Origin: Maratus speciosus | Taxonomy: Eukaryota > Arthropoda > Arachnida > Araneae > Salticidae | Direction: 5' to 3' | NCBI GenBank assembly: GCA_963932465.1 | Contig: OZ010792.1 | Coordinates: 280,161,836-280,225,835, forward strand | DNA length: 64,000 bases | Shown here: positions 56,619 to 64,000 of the stretch, one piece after another | Position numbering within the stretch: the first letter of the stretch is position 1 | Layout of the letters: each line of letters opens with the position of its first letter | Program-made: the position numbers and the translations under genes | The notes under the pieces: model-generated | What the model was told of the DNA's origin: nothing | What the model saw: the letters and a program-made list of their open reading frames with translations, nothing else | Database searches by the model: none

Positions 56619-57676
56619 CAAGACCTGAGACAAAAACAGAATAGGGAAAGAGAAAAGCTGTTAATGTTGGCATACTTGTTGAGACATGATCAAACGTGTC
56701 AAAACACATTCCTGCTTGTTGGTTTAAAAACCACAATTTTAATGCTGCTTGCCAGTCCCTGAAACTTGTTCCTACCATAAGTATGTTCCTGTAAATGAAA
56801 CATTATGCGATGCTACCATGCATAAGCCTCAAGTCATTTTCAGAAAATAAAGATATCCAAAGACTTTTCAAAATTTATACTGCAGAAAAATCACATTTTT
56901 GCATAAGAAGTAAGATAGGAATTATTAATGAAGTGAGACTTGTACATAGTGATTTCAAAGTATATTTCTATGAGCCAGCAGTGCCAAGAACTTCAATCAA
57001 GTTATCAAGAGATGACAAGACTTGGTTCCTACAAATAAAATTTTGAGAAAGATCCAAATTGTGGTTTTTGAACCAACAAGCAAGAATGTGTTTTGACAAG
57101 TTTGATCATGTCTCAACAAGTATGACAACATTAACTGCTTTTCTTTTTCCCTATGTTGTTTTTGTCTCAAGTCTTGTATAAAAATATTTTTTTTTCTGTA
57201 TGTGAAAGTGCTGAGGTTTCTTTTAGTTACTAAAATTACTTACAGCAAAAATTACTGAAACCATACAAAATGATAATAATTTTTTTAATTAATTGCTAAG
57301 CTTTGCAAAGGGCTTTATTTTCTGTTACTATTATTTAAAGATAATCAAAAATATAAATTTAAATGACACTCTGAGATAAATACTTAGCTGTGGCTACAAC
57401 AAAACAAGAGTTTGGCAGTATTGTTTTGACATGTTGCCCTTGCCATATCTCAGCTTGTAGTCAAATCTCCATACTGAAATTTCTTGTGTATAACACTACC
57501 ATACAATACTCTTATAAAAAAAAAAAATCAGATTTTTATCTCGTGCCCCACCAGAGATATCAAAGCCTGAAAAGTGCGATTTTTGTCATTTTTGAAAAAT
57601 TTGGGATTTTTTTTTAGCGAACAGAAAGCAAGTCTCAGATCTGGAACTCGGTGTGTGAGTACAGGTACTTTCGGCC

Positions 57677-57709
<33 letters not shown>

Positions 57710-58114
57710 TGTCATGTTGCCAGTTTTCCTTGCTAGAAAAATTTCCTCTTGTAAACGGACAAATTTTGGAAAAAAAAAAAAAAAAAACTTTATGCTTAAA
57801 TACCAATAAGCTGTTAGTTTCGGAAATTACTCCATTACCAAATTTTTAGCCCAATGTATTCTGTACAAATTGCTTTAATCCGCACTTGAATTGGATAAAT
57901 AAATGATGAATTATTTACAATTCTGTAAACCCTTCTTCTGAGAAAATTGCTGCAGACGATGAAACAAAGATGTCCGCCATGCACAAACAAAAATTAATAA
58001 AATTAAAATAATAGTCATTTTGAACTTCCATCATATTAGGGTTGTTGTACAAAAAATTTCAGATTTTTTAAAAATGGTCCAGCAACCTGTGCTGGACCAC
58101 TTGAAACCCTACCC
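55683..58114. mobile_element. Giant foldback element N, arms of about 1.06 kb
   Basis: 55683-56743 is the inverted copy of 57053-58114 over its full length. Ends begin GGGT and continue through TTTCAAGTGGTC. Matching blocks include catggcggccatctttgttt against gacatcttt-type sequence, ggcctatttgtaaaa and gtaactaaaagaaacctcag. The arms differ by small indels and homopolymer lengths. A 309-bp spacer contains a short open frame. ACTC next to both ends (55679-55682 and 58115-58118) may be a 4-bp target duplication. Superfamily not identified. Confidence 0.85.
56795..57046 (+). CDS. Short open frame in the spacer of foldback N
   Basis: 83 codons from ATG 56795 to TGA, confined almost exactly to the non-palindromic spacer. 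The C-terminal part, EVRLVHSDFKVYFYEPAVPR then SIKLSRDDKTWFLQIKF, alternates hydrophobic and polar residues like beta strands and does not look random. It resembles in outline a Trp- and Pro-containing terminal region seen in some transposon-linked proteins, but I cannot name a family. It may be the last remnant of the element's own transposase, truncated at both sides by the arms. Expression is uncertain. Confidence 0.3.
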   Translation: MKHYAMLPCISLKSFSENKDIQRLFKIYTAEKSHFCIRSKIGIINEVRLVHSDFKVYFYEPAVPRTSIKLSRDDKTWFLQIKF

Positions 58115-58139
58115 ACTCTTATTTATGTCTATTATTCTT

Positions 58140-58690
58140 AAAATAGAACACACTCTTTTTGAGCAAAACGGTAAATAAATTAAGGCGGATTAGTCCCCCG
58201 TAATCCCCCATACTTAACCAATGAACCTCCAAACATAATCAGGGAAGCGCCTTATCAGAATAAAACGGTATACCAAATTTGAAACAAATCCAATAATTCT
58301 GCATAAAAAACCCATTTATCTAAATTAAGGGGGATTAGTACTCCCCCCCCCTTTATACTTAACCAATGAATCTCTAAATCCAATCAGGGAAGCGCCTTGT
58401 CAGAATAAACCGGACCAAATTTGAAGCAAATCGGATAATTCTGCATGAAAAACCCATTTATCTAAATTAAGGAGGAGATTAGCCCCCGTTCGCCCCCTTT
58501 ATACTTAACCAATGAACCTTCAAATCTAATCAGGAAAGCGTCTTATCAAAATAAACCGGTATACCAAATTTGAAGCGAATCGGATAATTCTATCAAGAGT
58601 TATCGCGTTACGTACATACATACGTACATACATACGTTCGTACACATAGAACCTGCGGGCAAAACCTATGAGCTAAAAAAGAAAAAACCC
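58140..58690 (-). mobile_element. I-family repeat with ~142-bp units
   Basis: Three units (taaattaagg anchors at about 58177, 58320, 58461) share cttaaccaatgaa and taatcaggaaagcg-like words. A GTACGTACATACATACG tract follows, then a gagctaaaaaag end with a weak AAAGAAA/TTTCTTT palindrome. A second copy of the tract and end lies near 15770-15880. The layout recalls the D/EC/F plan, but no 3' end was found. Confidence 0.5.
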
Positions 58691-58753
58691 TTTCTTTGTT
58701 AAAATTGAAAAAAATCTGAACTAATTCTTTTGAAACTTTACATATTGAAATCC

Positions 58754-59755
58754 TCCTATATATATAAAAAAAGTTTTGAGTTGGAAATGGGCCAATGAAA
58801 ATCTGCGTAGATATTGCCGGCAGATCGGCATCCAATTTGAATGCTTAAGCACGGCTTTTCTTCGTTAATATTAAAAAAACTGTTGCATACAAAAATATGA
58901 AAATCGGTAGTATTATAGAGAAATGTTTGATAAACACGCTGATGCAGACAGCTTTCAAATCGAAGAATTATTTTAAGAGATATTTAATGCCAAAGTTGGA
59001 CAAAATCGTTCCATTAAAAAAGTTTTATAGGAGCAAAAATGTACATAGGAATTTAATCATTTTTAGATCATTTTATGTGTCAGAATTTCCCGGTGTCTAA
59101 ACTGCATTTAGTTTTTTAATTTGAATTATTTTTTGAGGTTTTATTTCTATTTTAAATTCAAATTTTCAGCATTTCGAGAGATATTTTTTTCATATTTTAG
59201 AAAATTGTATTAATTTAAACTGTTGCCAATTGTATAAACAGCGCAAACAATAATGTTTGCTTCAAATTAAAAATTTATTTTACACGTGACTATTATAAAC
59301 AGAAAATATAAAAAGCAGGAACTCATTGAAAATTACGTCATAAAAAGTATATTTACACGTGAATTTTACAAGAGAAAAAATATTTTAAAATAATAAATTC
59401 ATTAACATGCGTTAGAAGTCCTAAATTGGAGAATTTACGACACATTTACGTCACATTACCCTTATTACGTAAAATGAACAAAAAATAATATTGCAAAACA
59501 GTTTAAATTTAAAAATTGCGAGAGACATTTATTTGATATTTTATGATGATCATAATATTTCATTTCTAACAAAAGTATTTTTACATATTAAAAAGGGAAA
59601 GAAAAGTTTGGTGAAAATTACGTCAGATTATAATTGTCAGATTCAAATTATAACTCAATCTTCCGAAATCTTTTTAAAGCTAATCAAATTAGCGTGCTGT
59701 TATTTAGAGTCTGCGGTGTCCGAACGGGGGTCTGAACGGGGGCAGAGCCCCCTAG
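58754..59755 (+). mobile_element. Helitron-like non-autonomous element H1
   Basis: Begins near TCCTATATATATAAAAAAAG, fitting the Helitron 5' TC plus TATATA pattern. It ends with GGGGGC-AGA-GCCCCC (59738-59752) joined to CTAG (59752-59755), followed by T. Body shared with inverted H2 (41542-42722). No Rep or helicase; the 67- and 90-codon frames inside show no domain. Confidence 0.75.
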
Positions 59756-60106
59756 TATTATAAAAGAAATTAGAGTATAAGTTGACTTTTTTCATTTAAA
59801 CATGTAGTTTTCAAGTTAATCGAAAACTTTGTAATTTGAATACCTGTATTTCATATAAAAATTCCTTTTGAGGGGCTGTATATATGTAATGTTATCAACT
59901 TTTTGGTAATTTTGAGCACCCTTTCCCCTCTTGCGATATCATACGTTATCATTCCTCGACCCCCTCTTTTCCCTAATGATATCGTTATCAGTGTCTAAAT
60001 ATTCTTTTAGTTTTTACAATATTTATCTTTTTAAAACTTTTTATGCGTTTGCATTTATCCCCAGGTAGGGTTGTACATTTATTATTCGCATACTTTACTG
60101 TTTTAA

Positions 60107-60783
60107 CCCTCTAGTGCGCAGCTTTGCATATATGCAAACAACACTGTTTTGAATTTAATAGATTTTTTTTATTCGCATATACCTACACTGTTAAAAATCT
60201 GCAGCATTTGCTGCATAGTCACTTCACCTCTTTTATAGGAAACGGTTACTTGACTATATTATGTAGCATTCTCATTGGTTAAAAAAGAGATATTATATAA
60301 AAGCGGTGGAGTGACTATGCAGCAAATGCCGCAGATTTTTAACAGTGTAATTCACACCAAAAAATTAAAATAGCAGTATTTGCTTTAATTAAAAAACGGA
60401 CATTCCGTATTTAAATAAAGCGAAATTAACTATTGAAACTTTCTGATGTAAAGTCAGATTCTCTGAACTACGTAATTTCTAGAACGTATTCTATTATAGG
60501 AATTAAAGGGTTAAAGATTAAGTTTTATAAAATAAATAATTGTATAAAATAAGGTATTTGGAGACATACTTATTAATTACTAATTTGCATTATTTTAGCG
60601 TAAAACAGCCACACGACAGTAGATTTTACTTGTATTGCAGATGTGCAACAGAAGAAAAGTTTGACGTATTATATGAAAAATATATCTCTGATTCTTTTTT
60701 CATTATTTTTACTGTGTTATAAACCTTTCAGAGTATCATATATCATTTTTTCGGAACAAAATAAAAAAGCGAGCATTTAAGGG
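60107..60783. mobile_element. TTAA-flanked piggyBac-like element U
   Basis: TTAA (60103-60106) then CCCTCTAGTGCGC at the left; GCGAGCATTTAAGGG then TTAA (60784-60787) at the right. The ends are imperfect inverses. The whole segment is absent from Q copy 1, confirming insertion. 677 bp including a 166-bp nested MITE; no transposase. Confidence 0.75.
60184..60349. mobile_element. MITE O
   Basis: 166 bp. TACACTGTTAAAAATCTGCA at the left and TGCAGATTTTTAACAGTGTA-like sequence at the right (one substitution). Arms of about 45 bp pair through GCAGCATTTGCTGCATAGTC. Termini and TA flanks fit a Tc1/mariner-type MITE. Nested in U. Confidence 0.85.
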
Positions 60784-60888
60784 TTAAATGAAGAGAAGAA
60801 TTTAATAAAATATCACTATTATATATGAAATAACTTTATATCAAATAACACTTTAAAGAAATACTTTTTATTTAAAAATATTTAATAA

Positions 60889-62024
60889 CACTGGTGAACA
60901 AATTTGAACTTTTCCCCTGTCCTAAAACAGAAATTAGTTGTTTTTTATGCGGTTTTTTGTGCTGATTCCGAATCTAGTTTTAGATTTACTCCAGCACGTC
61001 AAGTTTGAGAGATATTTGCATATTTCAATTTATGCAAATTTAGTAAATTTTATACAATTATTTTCAAAATTAAGTTATAAAGCAATATCAGACAGGGTGT
61101 TTTGTTTTATGTTATGATTACTACCTAATTTACTTCACAAAAGCGTTGTTTCTGAGATTATACTGACATGTGACTGTGAAATATTGTACCTAGTTTGCAT
61201 ATTTTTCATGTTTTTCTAATAATGTTTCTTGACGTTCAAATATTTCTGCCGCACGAGTACGCTAATATATTTCTAAACCAGTTTTTTGAGCTGATTTCAA
61301 ATCTTGTGTTTTCTTCTATCACGTCTAGTTTTTGAAAAAAGTGAAATTTTAGTTTCTGGTCAAGAAAGCCAGAAATAGCTTTTTATGATACTTTGTATGA
61401 TAAACTTCAACTAGTTAGGATAGATTCTACTACTTATTTTTTTTTCGATTATATAAATTTTTGTTTATGTCTCTGATATGAATCTGACCCTGTTCACCTT
61501 CTTGTCAATGAATTACACACCCCTAAACAGTATCTTATATCAAACCTGTGTTAATGCCATGCAAAAGTAGAAATTCATCTTACTCAAAAACTAGACATGG
61601 CATAAGAAAACAAACTGCAGATTTGAAATCAGCATAAAAATCTACTCTAGAAAAACATTACATCAATTCTGTGGCAACTATTTTAAAGTTGGCAGTGATG
61701 TAAACATTACACCATTGAAAAATATGTAAATTAGGCTTAATAACTGATAAATAAATGTTAAGAATATGCAAATCGGGCCATTTATCTGAAGCAAATAGTC
61801 AAGTAGCCATTATCTAGAAAACGTAATTAAATGTGACATATAGTGTATCTAAAATTTGCATGAAATAGCATAAAAAAGCTTAAATTTGTATAAATTTAAA
61901 TATGCAAATTTCTCAAAACCTGGACAACCTAGAGACAAACGGAAAGCATATTCGGAATCAGCGCCAAAAACTGATCTAGAATCAACTAATTTTAGTTCTA
62001 GGACAAAACCACTGTTGTCCAGTG
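60889..62024. mobile_element. Foldback element with duplicated internal modules
   Basis: Ends CACTGGTGAACA and TGTTGTCCAGTG. Inverted pairing covers the outer ~150 bp (attagttg, gctgattccgaat, gagagatatttgcatattt) and an inner block (61285-61345 against 61580-61650, gctgatttcaaatct and gtctagtttttga). A gctgatt, aaatct, cacgtc, agttttga module thus occurs four times. Absent from Q copy 1. Non-coding. Confidence 0.75.
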
Positions 62025-62315
62025 CAATAGCTTTTCGTTACACAATGCATTCAACTGTAATATAGTTTTCTTTCACTTGCCTCTTGCACCGGGGTATGCA
62101 TAGCTTCTTATCAATAAAAAAGGTGGGCCATATTCTTCCCCTTTTTTACTAAGTAAACATAACAAGTATCATTTCGAACCTGGTTTCTCTAATAACGAAC
62201 TTTATTTGCATATGGCAGAAGGAATGGCGAACATTGGGATATTCCATATTTTGGAATGAAATGATTTTAGGGTAATTCCGGGAGAGATGGGCCGCAGTGG
62301 GAGATGGACCAACGA

Positions 62316-62970
62316 AATATTACAGACCTGACATTTCTGCTGCTGTGAATATATTAAGTAGAAGAAACGAATCCCCGTGTCAAAAAGACTGGATGGCAGC
62401 TAAAAGAATAATACGATATTTAAACTGCACAAAATAACTAAACTTGTGCATAGACACTAAAACTGAACCGATTTTAAAGGCTTTTGCGGATGCTGACTGG
62501 GCAAGTGATACTAGTACAAGAAAATCAACCAGTGGCAATCTTTTTACCTTAGGTAATAATCCAATTCAATGGATTACAACCCCCCCCCCCCCCCCCCAAA
62601 AAAAAAAAAAAACAATCATGCATCGCCCTTTCATCAGCAGAAGCTGAATATGTCTCAGCCGCAAGTGCGGGGCAAGAAATTACGTATTTATTGAAACTCC
62701 TGGAAGATTTGGACTTAGCACAGGCAAAACCTATCTGTTTATATGAAGATAATCAAAGCTGCATCTGATTGAAAATGAGAAGTTTTCAAAAAGGAGTAAA
62801 CACATAGATATTAGATTTCACGCAGTAAAACAACTCAAAGAAGATGGAATAATTGAATTAAAGTACTGTCCATTGAAATATATGATTGCTGATGCACTCA
62901 CGAAAACCATTCCCAAGCCTGAATTAGTGAATCACAGAAATTCAATGAACTTGTTTGCCTCATCAATCTG
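62316..62970 (+). pseudogene. Copia retrotransposon pol remnant (RT end and RNase H)
   Basis: Ty1/copia polyprotein tail. It begins in the C-terminal reverse transcriptase region (YRPDISAAVNILSRR, then WMAAKRIIRYL). An in-frame TAA follows, then the RNase H domain: ADADWASDTSTRKSTSGNLF with its first acidic residue, a C17/A15 expansion at 62581-62612 in the loop that normally precedes ALSSAEAEY, then LSSAEAEYVSA and YEDNQSCI. A shift near 62766 leads to HIDIRFHAVKQL and IADALTKTIPK. The stop at 62969 is the normal end of pol. Stops, a frameshift and the homopolymer show it is dead. Everything 5' of this point is missing, replaced by Q repeat sequence. Confidence 0.9.
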
Positions 62971-63690
62971 AAGAGATTAAGGGGGCATGTTGGAAATACT
63001 AATCGCTTTCAGAATTAGATAAACTCATTATAAATCAAGTTAACTGTTTTTCAAAAACACTTTATGTCTGTCATAAACAAGACTTGATTACTCTTTCAAC
63101 GATCATGTCAGGAAAATAGAAAACGACTTCCTTGATTGTGTAATATGTCAATCAAAAACTGATAAACATTTAGATTAAAAGAATGCAATTTTTGACAGCT
63201 GAAAGAGTAATTAATAATCTAAGACTTTAAATGTTATTTAGTGTTTTGTTAATATAAGTAATCAAGAATTTTTGTTTATGTTATTTAATCAAATATCAAT
63301 AATGTTTTTTCGTATGTTAAAATTTTTCCAGTATGTGTGTAAAACTATGACTAGATAGGAGCAAAAATGTATGCTCCAGTTTGTAATTTTAAAGATATAT
63401 AAAATATAGTACATTAAACTAAAATTCTGAAAAATTCATGGGATACATTATGCATAAAAAAACCCGCATAACAATAAAAAAAAAACCAAGTTTTTTTTAC
63501 AGGATAAACATGCAAAGATAATTTAGATAACAAATGGATATATAAAAGCCCACATTGGATATGATGAAGAAAGTTTCGGTTTTATCGTGGACGATCATGA
63601 GCCAAAAGGTAAGGAGATTTCCCTTATCTTTATTTTGTGATTTAATGTGATTATTAATATTACACGTTAAGTCTCATTTTTTATCTAACA
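62971..63690 (+). mobile_element. Copia polypurine tract and candidate 3' LTR
   Basis: AAGAGATTAAGGGGG (62971-62985) directly after the pol stop is the polypurine tract, and TGTTGGAAATAC (from 62988) starts the LTR. TCTAACA at 63684-63690 gives a matching CA end and would make the LTR about 700 bp. A TATAAAAG box (63541-63548) would sit inside it. The start is secure; the end is a guess because no second LTR is in the window. Confidence 0.55.
63539..63614 (+). promoter_or_regulatory. TATA box with downstream ATG and splice donor
   Basis: TATATAAAAGCC (63539) is followed about 56 bp later by ATGAGCCAAAAG (63597-63608) and GTAAGG (63609). It reads as a compact promoter, short leader and first exon (Met-Ser-Gln-Lys). 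It may equally be the U3/R promoter of the Copia LTR. Confidence 0.3.
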
Positions 63691-64000
63691 GAGACTATCT
63701 TCCAGTGCAAAAGAGGGGGGTTAGGTTTTATGATTTATTTAAATGAAAAAAAGCAGTTGAAACGTAAAAATATATTTATTAAACATTAAAAAGTACACGC
63801 TGTAAAAAAAAAATGATAATTATAAATATATTTTACAAAGTTTAGTTGCTAGTTAATGACTTAAAATATTTATTGAAATACGATTGTTTTGCATAACATG
63901 TTTTGTTTATGAATTTCCATACAAGGAAAAGTTGCGGTCTCGATTTTATTTTTTAATTTAAGACTCCTCACCAGTGAAGGATCGCATTCTCAACAAGTTG
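63691..64000. other. Gene-free end of window
   Basis: AT-rich; no gene recognised. If a gene starts at 63597 its first intron would run through here and beyond the window. Confidence 0.4.

Larger units (their letters stand above)
59870..62290 (+). repeat. Q repeat, copy 2, with nested insertions
   Basis: Collinear with 388-1010. Relative to that copy it has gained element U (60107-60783, containing MITE O) and a foldback element (60889-62024). Confidence 0.7.

Noticed and set aside
57528..57849. Overlapping 91-92-codon frames on both strands
   Set aside because: They run through A/T homopolymers in an arm of foldback N. The opposite arm does not preserve them.

Overview
This 64-kb window looks like AT-rich, intergenic or intronic DNA from an arthropod nuclear genome. 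The mix of mariner, Tc1, Penelope-like, Copia, Helitron-like, Transib-like and piggyBac-like remnants with long simple-sequence tracts suggests a chelicerate, possibly a spider, but nothing read here fixes the species. There are no operons, rRNA genes, functional tRNA genes or CRISPR arrays. Most of the longer open frames are chance frames inside repeats. One convincing host gene is present: a single-exon four-transmembrane MARVEL-domain protein on the minus strand (26190-26774), followed by a degenerate tandem copy of its 3' two-thirds (25852-26130). Two weak candidate first exons, each an ATG followed by a GTAAG splice donor, lie at 49480 and 63597.

Everything else is layered mobile DNA. 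From left to right: a truncated M repeat (1-387); a Q repeat; a tandem repeat interrupted by a pogo-type element (2527-4193) that still encodes a psq-like helix-turn-helix; a D element (5842-8316) carrying a Helitron 3' end, a Penelope GIY-YIG endonuclease remnant and a MITE; a near-perfect 372-bp duplication (9389-10134); a second D element (12004-13166); a 3.05-kb element with CACAGTG termini and a 5-bp CGTCG target duplication (13440-16492); a cluster of short palindromic MITEs (18391-19135); and a nest at 20862-23497 (long-TIR element, then minisatellite, then TTAA-flanked element, then mariner). The MARVEL locus follows. Then come a 3.2-kb EC element with long internal arrays (28075-31256), a tRNA-type SINE with clear target duplications, F and M elements (M carrying six ~330-bp units), a TTAA-flanked MITE, element A, F2, Helitron H2, element B, a D element (45159-48952) broken by a Tc1 copy and an EC copy, a 3.8-kb EC element, long inverted-repeat elements at 53845, 55683 and 60889, Helitron H1, and a Copia retrotransposon tail with its 3' LTR.

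The main observation is that families with unrelated sequence (D, EC, A/B, F and M) share one plan. Each has a 5' terminal palindrome, usually followed within 50-120 bp by a CTGTC or CAGAC-rich tract, then internal tandem units, then an inverted copy of the 5' palindrome arm, then a small hairpin, then a CTTG, CTAR or CTTTT 3' terminus. In three families the 3' hairpin varies in sequence between copies while a stem is retained. This is the layout known for Helentron-associated elements such as Drosophila DINE-1. The window holds at least ten copies, full or partial, and their nesting gives a relative order of insertion. Element boundaries were read by eye and are approximate unless a terminal motif is cited.
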